This document shows, piece by piece, positions 1 to 8,941 of a DNA stretch of 64,000 nucleotides. Position 1 is the stretch's first letter; each line of letters opens with the position of its first letter. A program made the position numbers and the translations under genes. Source of the DNA: a virus; the IMG/VR virus record IMGVR_UViG_3300031707_001866, positions 1 to 64,000 of that record; one strand, given 5' to 3'. The notes beneath the pieces were generated by a model that was given only the letters and a program-made list of their open reading frames with translations, was not told the origin of the DNA and did no database searches.

Positions 1-1
1 T

Positions 2-70
2 TTAGCGTCAACCGCAGTAAGTTACGGTGGTAGTTCTACTATGTTTTTTGCAATACATAGACTGTCTTAA
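2..70 (+). CDS. C-terminal end of an unidentified gene, cut by the window edge
   Basis: One frame is open from the left edge to a TAA and encodes the last 22 residues of a protein ending in ...TMFFAIHRLS. Its place just before the prohead protease suggests a head protein (portal or minor head), but the fragment is too short to identify. It is probably continuous with the head module that leaves the window on the right. Confidence 0.45.
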   Translation, partial: LASTAVSYGGSSTMFFAIHRLS

Positions 71-88
71 AATATATAAGGAGAGCAA

Positions 89-238
89 ATGAAAAGACGC
101 GAGAAAAGAGCAAAAGTAAAAAGATGCGGCAAGTGTCACGCCGAACTTCCAGGATTACTGTTCGGGATTTTGGCGGGCAACAAAGTCACAATAATGTGTA
201 GAAAATGTGGCGAAAAGAATGAAGTAAAATTTTATTAA
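89..238 (+). CDS. Com-like zinc-ribbon micro-protein (49 aa)
   Basis: Basic small protein, too short for many gene finders, with a good ribosome site (AAGGAGAG) 7 bases before its ATG. Two CxxC pairs (CGKC near residue 13, CRKC near residue 38) about 23 residues apart form a zinc ribbon. The layout resembles Com of phage Mu, an RNA-binding protein that activates translation of the mom DNA-modification gene, and this phage does carry a mom-like gene at 46.8 kb. Com-like ribbons also occur in phages without mom, so the functional link is inference. It sits directly upstream of the prohead protease. Confidence 0.6.
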   Translation: MKRREKRAKVKRCGKCHAELPGLLFGILAGNKVTIMCRKCGEKNEVKFY

Positions 239-253
239 AAAGAGGTGAAAAAA

Positions 254-1441
254 ATGAAAGAGAAAGTGATTATAAGTCAAGCAGTGCAGGACTTCCTTAA
301 TGCTGTATATAAAACATCTAGTATAGAGATATTAGAGGCCAGCGCGGAAGACCTTGTAAAGCTTGAGAAATGGGGAATTAAAAAAACCGACGACATCGCT
401 GTAATCAAAGGCACTTATTTGCACGTAGATAAGGCAAATAGAAATGGTGACTACCTTTCTAAGGCTACAGTCGAAGCCGGATTACTTACTATCGTTGGTA
501 AGCCAATGAACCTATTTCATAAGAGAGAAAATCCGAAAGGGTTCTATTTCGATGCTGAAGTAGTGGATACCGCGATGGTAACAAAAGCAATCTTTTGGAA
601 AGCGTTATTTTCAGAAGATTACGCTAACATAGAAATATGGGTCAAGGCCGGAGTAGCCGGACAGTCGTTTGAACTAAAGTATGGTAAAGCAACCTTTAGA
701 AAGAATGACAAGGGTGAAATGGAAATAGACATTCAGGACGTTACTTTTGTGGGTGGAGCCATTCTTCCTAAAGATAAGGCTGCCGACAAAGACACTAGTT
801 TAGAGGTGCTCGCAAAAGAGTTATCTACTAAATATCCTGATTTGGTATTCGCGTTCGCTCTTCCTGAAGAGGAAGACGGTTCTGCTGAGGAAGATGCTGC
901 TGTAGTTGAACCAGTTAAACCTGAAGAGGAAGCTGTTGCAGTTGTTCCGGTTAAGCCAGAAGAGGAAGATGGTTCTAGCGAAGAAGACGCCGCGGTTAAA
1001 AAATCCAAAGAAGATGCTGCTTTAATTGAAGACTTACAAAATACTGTAAGTCAGCTGACCACTCAATTTGCCGATGCTTTAGAACAACTGAAGATAAAGA
1101 TTTATTCTGAAGAAGAGGTTGTTGTTAAAATAAAAGAAGCCACCGACGCTAAAGACGCGGAAGCAATTGTTAAAATTAAAGAGGCAGTGGATGCTAAGGA
1201 AAAAGAAATTAACCTAAAGCACGAAGAAGAAAAGTCGAAGGAATCCAGATTAGTTGAACTGGATAAAATAAAACCGCTGACCGCCGAGGAAAAAACATCA
1301 ATAGATGTAACTACTCCAGAAAAGTTTGAACTGGCTAAAGTTACCAGGGAGAAGGAATTACTTGAACTGAATGGTTTAAGTATGGGCGGAACAGAACACG
1401 GCAATGACAGTAGGGCGAAAGGCGACCCTAATATGGAATAA
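254..1441 (+). CDS. Prohead maturation protease fused to scaffold domain
   Basis: The N-terminal half (about residues 50-180) resembles phage prohead proteases. A histidine in the context NLFHKR (residue 89) and a serine in GVAGQSFE (residue 138) are the likely catalytic pair. The second half is very acidic, with a duplicated block of KPEEE and DGS(A/S)EEDAAV type, then a long charged helix likely to form a coiled coil, as in scaffolding proteins. The fusion would build the procapsid, cut out the scaffold and self-degrade. A GTG lies nine bases upstream in frame, but it overlaps the ribosome site AGAGGTG, so the ATG here is the better start. The capsid gene follows. The protease call rests on short motifs and on position. 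Confidence 0.75.
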   Translation: MKEKVIISQAVQDFLNAVYKTSSIEILEASAEDLVKLEKWGIKKTDDIAVIKGTYLHVDKANRNGDYLSKATVEAGLLTIVGKPMNLFHKRENPKGFYFDAEVVDTAMVTKAIFWKALFSEDYANIEIWVKAGVAGQSFELKYGKATFRKNDKGEMEIDIQDVTFVGGAILPKDKAADKDTSLEVLAKELSTKYPDLVFAFALPEEEDGSAEEDAAVVEPVKPEEEAVAVVPVKPEEEDGSSEEDAAVKKSKEDAALIEDLQNTVSQLTTQFADALEQLKIKIYSEEEVVVKIKEATDAKDAEAIVKIKEAVDAKEKEINLKHEEEKSKESRLVELDKIKPLTAEEKTSIDVTTPEKFELAKVTREKELLELNGLSMGGTEHGNDSRAKGDPNME

Positions 1442-1461
1442 AACGGACTGGAGACCGTTTT
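1440..1461 (+). terminator. Hairpin before the capsid gene (weak terminator or processing site)
   Basis: A 7-bp stem (AAAACGG/CCGTTTT) with an 8-base loop is followed by TTTTTATA and overlaps the stop codon of the protease gene. Its loop shares the string TGGAGACCG with the hairpin after the capsid gene. It could lower read-through from upstream or mark a processed 5' end for capsid mRNA. Confidence 0.5.
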
Positions 1462-1497
1462 TATACAATCAAATAAAATGGAGGTGAAATTTAAATT

Positions 1498-2538
1498 ATG
1501 AAGACTTTAGATGAGATTCTAAAAGCTTGTGAAGTGAAAACTTCCGAGGATAGAATCGCCAGACTTAAAACCGTATTCGGTATTGAAGTAACTGCTGAAC
1601 AGTTGTCAGAATATGATAACAAAGTTCTTGCCGCTATGTTCAATCCGTATGCGATAGCTGAAATGATTGGCGAACCGGTTGTAATGGAGAAAGTTTATTC
1701 TAGTTTATACGCTAGGATTCTTCAAACCCAGTCGGTTAATCCGGGCGATTTGGTAGAAATACCGAACCCGTTTACGGATAAAGTTAATATCTACGCTTTG
1801 GTGAACGACACATTGACTTCTAGGTTAATTGCGGCTGGTGGATACAGCACTGTAACCACTTCGCTGTTTGTGACCGAAGATATTTCAATTAAACTGTCAG
1901 TTTTGCAGAGTCAGAGATATGATACTATACCAATTTATAGGGCTAAGTTAGGGGAATATTTGGATAGGGCTGATGATTATTACACTATTCAGGCTATTAA
2001 TACTTCAATAGCCGCTGCTGTAGCTAATATAGGCACTACCAGAACCATTTCCGGTGATTTTACCTGGAATAACTTCAAAGCCGCTGCGAGAATGATAGAC
2101 CTGTATAGCACCCCGGTTACTATTATCGGAACTCTGAAAAACCTTTTCAAAATTGCTGAATGGGTGGATAGTAATGGCAAACGTGTTATTACTACTTCAA
2201 CTATTGAGAGTTTAGTTAAGGCTGGCGGAGCTGTCCCGGTGATGGGAGCCCAGTATATAGTCGTTAGAGGCCAGGTTACCATCGGTGGAGTTATTAAGAC
2301 CATCGTTGATGACCAGACTGTTTATATTCTTGGAGAACCTGCTAAGGTTGGTTGGTTTACTCGTAGACGCTTGGCCGGAACCGGTCAGGAGAGAACTACG
2401 GTAGTTAAGAATTGGACTGAAGCTGCTAATCAGGCTAATGCCATTTTAACCGACCACAGTTTTGGCGTGGAAGATAGAAGTGTGGACGTGTATGATGCCT
2501 TTTGTATGGTAAAAATAAACATACCTGCTGGCTCATAA
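1498..2538 (+). CDS. Major capsid protein (HK97 fold)
   Basis: This 346-residue protein follows the protease-scaffold gene, as major capsid proteins do. The sequence has the expected order: a helical N-terminal segment (about 1-55, possibly removed at maturation), then the beta-rich P and A domain region ending in a basic stretch (GWFTRRRLAGTG) and an aromatic C-terminus. It would form the hexamers and pentamers of the icosahedral shell. Start choice is supported by GGAGGTGAA upstream. Hairpins on both sides suggest a separately stabilised or processed transcript. Identification rests on position, length and general composition. Confidence 0.85.
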   Translation: MKTLDEILKACEVKTSEDRIARLKTVFGIEVTAEQLSEYDNKVLAAMFNPYAIAEMIGEPVVMEKVYSSLYARILQTQSVNPGDLVEIPNPFTDKVNIYALVNDTLTSRLIAAGGYSTVTTSLFVTEDISIKLSVLQSQRYDTIPIYRAKLGEYLDRADDYYTIQAINTSIAAAVANIGTTRTISGDFTWNNFKAAARMIDLYSTPVTIIGTLKNLFKIAEWVDSNGKRVITTSTIESLVKAGGAVPVMGAQYIVVRGQVTIGGVIKTIVDDQTVYILGEPAKVGWFTRRRLAGTGQERTTVVKNWTEAANQANAILTDHSFGVEDRSVDVYDAFCMVKINIPAGS

Positions 2539-2540
2539 AC

Positions 2541-2598
2541 TATAAATTTTAATTGGAGACCGAGTATGCAAATATTCGGTCTCATTCTAAAATTTATA
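2541..2598 (+). terminator. Strong hairpin after the capsid gene
   Basis: A perfect 8-bp core stem (GAGACCGA at 2556-2563 with TCGGTCTC at 2576-2583) is extended by an outer AT stem (TATAAATTTTA with TAAAATTTATA). It lies between capsid stop and the next gene. No run of T follows directly, so it may act as an RNA stabiliser or partial terminator, leaving the downstream sugar cassette less expressed than capsid. Confidence 0.65.
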
Positions 2599-2613
2599 CG
2601 AAGGGAGCAACAA

Positions 2614-3258
2614 ATGCCTACTGGGGTTTACAAAAGAACTAAAAAGCATAATAAAGCAATGAGTAAAGCACAGACGGGTAAACACCCTTCAAAAGAGACT
2701 CTGAAAAAGTTGAGCAGGGTTAATAAAGGTAAGAATAACCCAATGTTTGGTAAACACCTTTCAAAAGAAACTAAGGAGAAACTTAGCAGGTCTCTAAAAG
2801 GCAGAAAATTTTCAGAAGAGCACAAAAGAAAAATAAGTATTGCCTGTTCAAAATTAAAAGGTGAGAATGCCAACTGGTTCGGTAAGCATCACACTAAAAA
2901 ATCAAGAGAAAGGATGAGTAAGGCGTGCACAGGAAGAAAACTATCAGAAGAGACTAAGAGAAAAATAGGTGCATCGCACAAAGGAAAGCTCTTTTCAGAA
3001 AAACGAAGAGAGGCAATGTCTAAGCTTATGAAAAATTACTGGACTGCCGAACGCAGAAATAAAATACTGAATTCCCCCTCCACCAAGCACCACATCTATT
3101 TAAAAGAAAACTCAGACAAGACAATTAAACTTACTGGTAGAGAACATTTACAAATACATCACGCCGCCTATAGGTATATTTATATTAAGTATGGCAAACA
3201 AGGTGTTGACGAATATATAAAGTGGTTTAAGAGGCAACGAGGGAAGAAATGCTTATAA
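2614..3258 (+). CDS. HNH-type homing endonuclease with NUMOD3 repeats
   Basis: The N-terminus MPTGVYKRT is typical of phage NUMOD3 proteins. About residues 25-145 hold four or five copies of a DNA-binding module of the form GK..S.ET..K.S...KG, rich in lysine and serine. The C-terminal 50 residues have spaced histidines (KHHIYLKEN, LTGREHLQIHH) resembling a degenerate HNH nuclease. Such free-standing endonucleases cut DNA lacking them and so spread with their neighbours. An earlier in-frame ATG at 2566 sits inside the capsid hairpin; the one chosen has GGGAG upstream. It overlaps the glycosyltransferase gene by 10 bases and marks the left border of the sugar cassette. Confidence 0.75.
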   Translation: MPTGVYKRTKKHNKAMSKAQTGKHPSKETLKKLSRVNKGKNNPMFGKHLSKETKEKLSRSLKGRKFSEEHKRKISIACSKLKGENANWFGKHHTKKSRERMSKACTGRKLSEETKRKIGASHKGKLFSEKRREAMSKLMKNYWTAERRNKILNSPSTKHHIYLKENSDKTIKLTGREHLQIHHAAYRYIYIKYGKQGVDEYIKWFKRQRGKKCL

Positions 3259-6200
3259 GAACTTACGAATCAGACATTAATATAGAGAGCATAAAAATAA
3301 AAGCTAACTCTTTCTATACTCTATCTACAGAAGATTACGAAAAGAATAGACAGAAACTCGACTACCTGGTAAACTTGCATAGGGTAGAATTAATTGATAG
3401 AAAAGTATGCGTGTTCTTTATAGATAACTACAGCTTCTTTAGTGGAGGTAGATATTTGTCGTGGCTTTACGCACGAGCATTAATTGCAGCGGGATTTTTT
3501 GTTTATACAGTATGCTACGAGAAAAACCCAATATATTTAAAGAACCTCTCTGACCCAGAAATTCTCAAGTATCTATACATTTCTGATAGTATAAATATTG
3601 TGGGCGATTTTGTTTTTAGTTTACCAATGGATTGCGGCATATCGGCCACAGTGTATGCTGAAAAACACAAACTACCTTTATACCTGCTAATTTTTGAAAC
3701 CCCTAATTTTATTAAAGAATACAGAAAACTAATTGAATGGAGTGACGATAACTGGAGTAAATATAAAGAGTGTTTACAGAAAGCCACAGTCATCTTAGGT
3801 ATTTCTGAGTTAAGCAAACAGTATGTGGCTAAATGGGTTGGTTGTAACCCTGACAAAATTAAGGTCATATATCCCCCGCACAATCCTGAATGTAAACTAA
3901 CGCCGCAAAAGAAACTAGATGAGGTTACTTGGATTGGTCGTGATGTTCCCTTTAAAGGTAAAGACGATTTATATATTATATTGGAAGGTTTAAGTGAATG
4001 GAATAATTTAACATTGAATATTATTGGACAGGCTTCCAAAGAGTTTATTCAAACCTTAAAACTTAGGTGTAATGTTAAAATAAATGTATACGAGGGCATA
4101 ACTGACCAAGAGAAATTCAATATTATTTCTAGAAGTAAGTGTGTTTTAGCCACCTCTAAATTTGAAGGTTTCGGTTTAGTGCCTCTAGAGTCCATAATTA
4201 ATGGAACTAAAGTAGTGGCTTATGACTTACCTGTGTATAGAGAATATTACGGGAATGATATTTGCTACGCCAGAAATTTATTTGAGTTTAAGGAACTGTT
4301 TAAAAGCGTTTTAGGAAACTACACAGTTAAACAAGTATTTATTGACAGATACGTCAAAAAGAGTTCATTTAAAACATTCGTATCGGAAGTTAACGCGGTA
4401 TTTACTGGAAAATTTGAACTACTTAAACCGGTAAATAAAACTATTGGTAATTCCGTGACTGTCTGCACTATAGCCGTTAACGAAGAATTATTTATAAAAT
4501 CTTGGTTACAGCACATTTATCATTGGAAAAATTGTAAAGAGATTATAATTGTAGAGGGTTCGGTAGAGAAATATCGAAGAGTTAACCCAGATTTAGTCAA
4601 TAAAGACGGCAGTTCAATAGATAAAACAGTTGAAATAATAACTAATTTTCCAGACTCGGATAAAAAAATAAAACTTATCAAGGGCAAATGGTCTGATAAA
4701 CTTGAAATGAAACAGAAAATTTGGGATAGTGCTACTGGAGATTATGTATTTTTAATAGACTGCGATGAGTTTTATACCGAGCAAGGGTTTAATGAAATAT
4801 CCCGTATAATTGAAGAAGGGGAAATAGAAGAGTTAAGAATAAACCAAAGAATATTTGGTCAGACGCCGGACTCTATAGTGGTTGGCGGAAGATTTGACAA
4901 TTTGGCTATGGAAAGATTCTGGAAACGGGAAGGCAACTATCCGTTTACTCATTTTTTAGTCAAAACAAAAGAAGGCCGTGCGTTAAAACTTACTGATTCC
5001 AATGTGGTGTGCTACCATTACAGTAATATTAAATCAAAGATTCTTCAAGAGGCCAAATTAAAATTTTATGAGGTAAGAAATACAGAAGAGTATAAAGGAG
5101 CCTTTGAGCACCACTTAATATATAATCGAGAGATTATCAACGCTAAGATTGGGGATAAATTATCTGATGGTTCTAGGGTAGAAAAGTATACCGGCGAGCA
5201 TCCTTTCGTCATAGAACGCTTAATGAAAGTGCAATCCAATAAACACAGTGAACTAAAAGTGGCGTTTGTATTCTATGCCTCACATCCGACTATGTATTCC
5301 GGCGGTCAGTATGCCGCGTGGAGATACGTGGAATCGTTAATTATGCAGGGAGTAGATGTAACTTTTTTTGGGGATTCTCCACCCATATTTGCTAATAAAG
5401 AGTTTACTCCCAAGATTAAAAAAATTAACTTGTGGCGCGGCTCGGAAGACTCTTTACAATATTCAGAGATGATATATAAAGAAATGGTTAAGGCCGACAG
5501 TAAGCCGGACTACGATGTCATCATAGGCATACCTAGTTCTTATACCCACCCGGCTGCTTTATATGGAAATAAATATGGCATACCAGCAATTAGTTTTCTT
5601 TTTGAGTGCCCTTATTCGTTGTTAACTTACGGTGGAAAGATGTTTGAAGCCTATCTTCAGAGAGGGGATTGGATTAACTACAAAGAAGGTTTAACTAAAT
5701 GTGACCTTCTCCTGAGTGTTTCCGACACTTCTGGTATGTGGCATAGAAGATGGATTACTGATTTAAAGAAACCAATAAAGACTCTTTTTCCCCCAATCAA
5801 TAGCGTAGTAGCAAAGAAAATTAGGAATAAAGACTACGCTAAGAAGAACCAGATTATGACACTCGGTTTTTGGAGCGGCAAAAAAGAATTTGGAAAATAT
5901 CTGGGTGAGGTTACAAAAAGATTGAACAAAAAGTTAACCCCGATAATACTTAGTCAGTATCCCAAAAACCACGAAACAGAGACTGCTCTTGGGCTGCACA
6001 GTATAAATAAAGACTTTAAAATACTAAACGGAATATCGGAAGAAGAAAAGTTTGAATACTTGTCTAAGAGTATGTTTGTTTGGAACCCTTATTTTATTGC
6101 TGGCGGGGACTACCAATCAAAAGAGGCCGCTTATATGGGAACGTTAGGTATAACTTTTAATTCGCCAGTAATGATTGAAACCACCGGGGGTTTTTCCGAG

Positions 6201-6431
6201 ATAGTTCAAGAGGGGGTTTCTTGGGAATACAGAAGACAGACCGAGATAAACCCCGAATTAGACGAGTATCTTATTCAGAAAGTAACCGACAAGATTAATT
6301 GGTTGTTGGTTAATCCTGATTATGTGGAGTTTAAAACTAAAGTTTTTCAGAAATATGTAGAGGAAAATCACACACTAGAAGCAGTCGGTAAAAGATTTGT
6401 TTCTTTATTAAATAACTTTTTAGGAAGATAA
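3249..6431 (+). CDS. Three-domain glycosyltransferase (GT-B, GT-A, GT-B)
   Basis: This 1060-residue protein joins three transferase domains. Residues about 50-390 form a GT4-like GT-B domain with the EGFGLVPLE nucleotide-sugar motif near 306. Residues about 402-640 form a GT2-like GT-A domain whose metal-binding DxD-type motif reads DCDEF (504-508). Residues about 675-1060 form a second GT-B domain. The first and third domains begin alike (FFSGGRYLSWLYARAL and MYSGGQYAAWRYVESL), so they probably arose by duplication. No membrane segment is evident, so it should act in the cytoplasm. The acceptor is unknown: capsid or tail protein, modified DNA base, or host glycan. The following sugar-nucleotide genes are tightly packed, so it probably uses their product. 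Confidence 0.8.
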   Translation: MLIRTYESDINIESIKIKANSFYTLSTEDYEKNRQKLDYLVNLHRVELIDRKVCVFFIDNYSFFSGGRYLSWLYARALIAAGFFVYTVCYEKNPIYLKNLSDPEILKYLYISDSINIVGDFVFSLPMDCGISATVYAEKHKLPLYLLIFETPNFIKEYRKLIEWSDDNWSKYKECLQKATVILGISELSKQYVAKWVGCNPDKIKVIYPPHNPECKLTPQKKLDEVTWIGRDVPFKGKDDLYIILEGLSEWNNLTLNIIGQASKEFIQTLKLRCNVKINVYEGITDQEKFNIISRSKCVLATSKFEGFGLVPLESIINGTKVVAYDLPVYREYYGNDICYARNLFEFKELFKSVLGNYTVKQVFIDRYVKKSSFKTFVSEVNAVFTGKFELLKPVNKTIGNSVTVCTIAVNEELFIKSWLQHIYHWKNCKEIIIVEGSVEKYRRVNPDLVNKDGSSIDKTVEIITNFPDSDKKIKLIKGKWSDKLEMKQKIWDSATGDYVFLIDCDEFYTEQGFNEISRIIEEGEIEELRINQRIFGQTPDSIVVGGRFDNLAMERFWKREGNYPFTHFLVKTKEGRALKLTDSNVVCYHYSNIKSKILQEAKLKFYEVRNTEEYKGAFEHHLIYNREIINAKIGDKLSDGSRVEKYTGEHPFVIERLMKVQSNKHSELKVAFVFYASHPTMYSGGQYAAWRYVESLIMQGVDVTFFGDSPPIFANKEFTPKIKKINLWRGSEDSLQYSEMIYKEMVKADSKPDYDVIIGIPSSYTHPAALYGNKYGIPAISFLFECPYSLLTYGGKMFEAYLQRGDWINYKEGLTKCDLLLSVSDTSGMWHRRWITDLKKPIKTLFPPINSVVAKKIRNKDYAKKNQIMTLGFWSGKKEFGKYLGEVTKRLNKKLTPIILSQYPKNHETETALGLHSINKDFKILNGISEEEKFEYLSKSMFVWNPYFIAGGDYQSKEAAYMGTLGITFNSPVMIETTGGFSEIVQEGVSWEYRRQTEINPELDEYLIQKVTDKINWLLVNPDYVEFKTKVFQKYVEENHTLEAVGKRFVSLLNNFLGR

Positions 6432-6432
6432 T

Positions 6433-7392
6433 ATGGGACTTATTGGAAATCATAGTTCACTGGGTCAACCACTAAACTTATCATACAATGATTTGAACAA
6501 ACTAAGATTTATTAATGCATCAGGCAGCCATTGTTTAAACATAGGCTCAGAAGATTGGAACTCGACCTATGTGCGTGACCCCTACGTCATAAAAATAAAC
6601 TCGTCATATTATATGTTTTATAGTGGCAAAGGTTCTCGTAGTTACGGAATAGGTTTAGCGATGTCTAAGGACGGGCATACTTTTAGGAAGCACAGTTCTG
6701 TGCCAGTCGTTAATTGCGGCGAATGTGGGGAGTGGGATTCTTTTTATATCCAGTTTGGCTCTGTAATAAAATTTAATAAAAAATTTTTAATGTTTTATGA
6801 CGGCGGAAGAAAAGAAAACAATAATTGGTTGGAATTGGGTATAGGAATAGCTGAGAGTGACGATTTAATCAGTTGGAAAAAGTTTAACGGCAATCCTATA
6901 TTTTCTACTCAGGGAAACCTATCTAAACGGCAACTGCTGCCTTTTGTAGTAAAAGTTGAGGATAAATTTTTTATGTATACCGAGAGTCATAAAGACGCCG
7001 GTTGGAAAATAGACCTTTCGATTAGCAAAACACCATATTATTTTGACGAGTTTAATACAGTATGGTCGGGAATAAAATATAAACAATGTGATGTTAATGG
7101 TGTAGCCAACCCTAAAGTTTTTGTAATTAATGATGGTTTACTTATGGGTTATAACGGGTTTGACACTAAAGTAGCTGGCTTTTTAAGATTGGCCTTTTCG
7201 CGCGACGGATTAAACTGGGAATGTATAAATAAAGACTACCCAATATTAAAGGGAGTAACTGCTTGGGATGCCTGGAGAAGAGAGAATTGTTTTATTTTGG
7301 ATGACGCCGGCAGTTTAAAATTATATTATTTTGCTTCTTCTAATAAAGAGGATGAATATAAATTTAGGATAGGGATGGGGGTTCAAGAATGA
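6433..7392 (+). CDS. Five-bladed beta-propeller glycosidase-like protein (GH43/GH32/GH130 clan-like)
   Basis: The 319-residue sequence repeats blade signatures: SSYYMFYSGKG, a second KKFLMFYDGG, a third DKFFMYTES, each followed by G.(A/S).S.D...(F/W). An early RDPYVIK holds an aspartate where propeller glycosidases have their catalytic base, and RREN near the end is a candidate acid position. No signal peptide is visible. Such proteins cleave or phosphorolyse oligosaccharides; a non-catalytic sugar-binding role is equally possible. It starts two bases after the glycosyltransferase stop and overlaps the next gene by four bases, so all are translated together. Confidence 0.6.
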   Translation: MGLIGNHSSLGQPLNLSYNDLNKLRFINASGSHCLNIGSEDWNSTYVRDPYVIKINSSYYMFYSGKGSRSYGIGLAMSKDGHTFRKHSSVPVVNCGECGEWDSFYIQFGSVIKFNKKFLMFYDGGRKENNNWLELGIGIAESDDLISWKKFNGNPIFSTQGNLSKRQLLPFVVKVEDKFFMYTESHKDAGWKIDLSISKTPYYFDEFNTVWSGIKYKQCDVNGVANPKVFVINDGLLMGYNGFDTKVAGFLRLAFSRDGLNWECINKDYPILKGVTAWDAWRRENCFILDDAGSLKLYYFASSNKEDEYKFRIGMGVQE

Positions 7393-8462
7393 TAATTCCA
7401 GTAGCTAGACCAGACATTTCCGGTAACGAGATAAAGTATGTTACTGACGCACTAGAACGTGGCGAGTTGACTTACAAAGGTAACTATGTCAAGTTATTTG
7501 AACAAAAATTCGCCGAAGAAAATGGCAGTAAGTATTGCTTGACTACGGCTAACGGGACAGTGTCCTTACATCTTATATTAGCGGCATTGGGAATTAAGCC
7601 TGGCGATGAGGTAATAACCCCAACCCTAACTTACGCTGCGACTAGTTTTGCAATATCTTATTGTGGTGCTACTCCAGTATTTGTGGATAGTAACAGACTT
7701 GACTACAACATAAATCCGGAACAAATAGAAGATAAAATTACAGATAAAACAAAAGCAATTATGGCAGTTCATTTATACGGACATCCGGCTCAAATGGACA
7801 GAATAAAAGAAATAGCGGATAAGCACAACCTACCAATTGTGGAAGATTGCGCTGAAGCACCCGGCTCAAGTGTAAATGGGGTTAAGGTGGGAAATTTTGG
7901 GGTAGCGGGTAGTTTTAGTTGGTTCGGCAATAAAATTTTAGCGGCTGGGGAAGGCGGAGCAGTAGTTACTAATGACGAAGAACTATACAAAAAAATGAAG
8001 CACTTAGCCAACGGAGCCACTGTTTATCCCTATTACCACGACCAGATTGGCTTTAATTATAGAATGTCAAATATTTCTGCTGCAATTATTTTCGCACAAC
8101 TAGAGTCTTTTGACAGATATATAATAATGAGAGAAGAAATAGAGTCTTTATATAATAAGTATCTTAAAGGTTGTAAAAACCTCATATTTTATAAGGATTT
8201 TTTAGGCATAAAGCCGGTTTGTTGGCTATACACGGTTTTGGCTGACCGTCGGGATGCTCTAATGAACCATTTAAAGGCTCAGGGAATCGAAACTAGACCA
8301 TTCTTTTTACCTAACCATAAACTACCACCTTACGATAAAGATGAGATATTCCCAGTGGCTGAAGACATTGCTAAACGCGGGATAAACCTACCAACCTTTA
8401 TAGGTTTGACTGAAGAAGAGATTAGATATATAAGTGATTGCATAAGGGAGTTCTACAGATGA
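7389..8462 (+). CDS. Perosamine-synthase-like DegT/DnrJ/EryC1/StrS aminotransferase
   Basis: A full-length (357 aa) PLP-dependent sugar aminotransferase. The PLP lysine lies in SWFGNKILAAGEGG (K182), the pyridine-binding aspartate in VEDCAEA (D153), and NGTVSLHL and VHLYGHPAQMD are family signatures. The pattern is closest to RfbE/Per, which convert GDP-4-keto-6-deoxymannose plus glutamate to GDP-perosamine. The GDP-mannose dehydratase-like gene in the same operon supports that substrate, but specificity cannot be read from sequence alone. Start ATG overlaps the preceding stop (ATGA). Confidence 0.8.
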   Translation: MIIPVARPDISGNEIKYVTDALERGELTYKGNYVKLFEQKFAEENGSKYCLTTANGTVSLHLILAALGIKPGDEVITPTLTYAATSFAISYCGATPVFVDSNRLDYNINPEQIEDKITDKTKAIMAVHLYGHPAQMDRIKEIADKHNLPIVEDCAEAPGSSVNGVKVGNFGVAGSFSWFGNKILAAGEGGAVVTNDEELYKKMKHLANGATVYPYYHDQIGFNYRMSNISAAIIFAQLESFDRYIIMREEIESLYNKYLKGCKNLIFYKDFLGIKPVCWLYTVLADRRDALMNHLKAQGIETRPFFLPNHKLPPYDKDEIFPVAEDIAKRGINLPTFIGLTEEEIRYISDCIREFYR

Positions 8463-8941
8463 TAAGACGTCTAGATAAAAAAGATGTAGAGATTCTTCAC
8501 ATATTTTTAAACACGCAACTTTCTGATGCGGATAAAGAACTATTTCGTCCCCATAGTTTTAAAAAAGAAGACCTTAATCGTATATTAGGGTCAGCCAATA
8601 TATATGTGGGGTTCTTTGAGGGAGAACAGATGGCTGGGTATGGACTTTTGAGGTTCCATAAAAATTTTAAATATCCAATGGTGGGAGTGGCTGTATCTAA
8701 AAATCACCGAGGAAAAGGAATAGGTTCTCAAATAATTCAATACTTTATTTCAACGTCAAAAGTTGATATTGTAAAATGTAAAGTTTACGCCAACAATTCC
8801 GCTTCGTTGGCGTTATTTAAAAAATTAGGATTTCAGTTTAAAGTGTATGAATGGATAGGAGAACATAGACGCGGAACAATGTATAGCAGTCAGAGTCAAG
8901 AGAGTAAAGACAAACTTCGAGATTTAAGGAAGACACTATGA
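8459..8941 (+). CDS. GNAT-family N-acetyltransferase
   Basis: A 160-residue protein with the GNAT acetyl-CoA signature: beta strand 4 (MVGVAVSKNHRGKGIGSQII) gives the R/Q-x-x-G-x-G/A pyrophosphate loop, followed by YANNSASLALFKKLGF, typical of motif B. Between an aminotransferase and a dehydratase it most likely acetylates the new 4-amino group, giving an N-acetylperosamine-like sugar. Known perosamine acetyltransferases (PerB) are usually left-handed beta-helix proteins, so a GNAT here would be an alternative solution. The ATG chosen overlaps the previous stop and follows AAGGGAG. Confidence 0.75.
   Translation: MIRRLDKKDVEILHIFLNTQLSDADKELFRPHSFKKEDLNRILGSANIYVGFFEGEQMAGYGLLRFHKNFKYPMVGVAVSKNHRGKGIGSQIIQYFISTSKVDIVKCKVYANNSASLALFKKLGFQFKVYEWIGEHRRGTMYSSQSQESKDKLRDLRKTL

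Noticed and set aside
733-1404. Long open frames opposite the protease-scaffold gene
   Set aside because: They are low-complexity serine/threonine-rich shadows of the acidic repeats, without ribosome sites.
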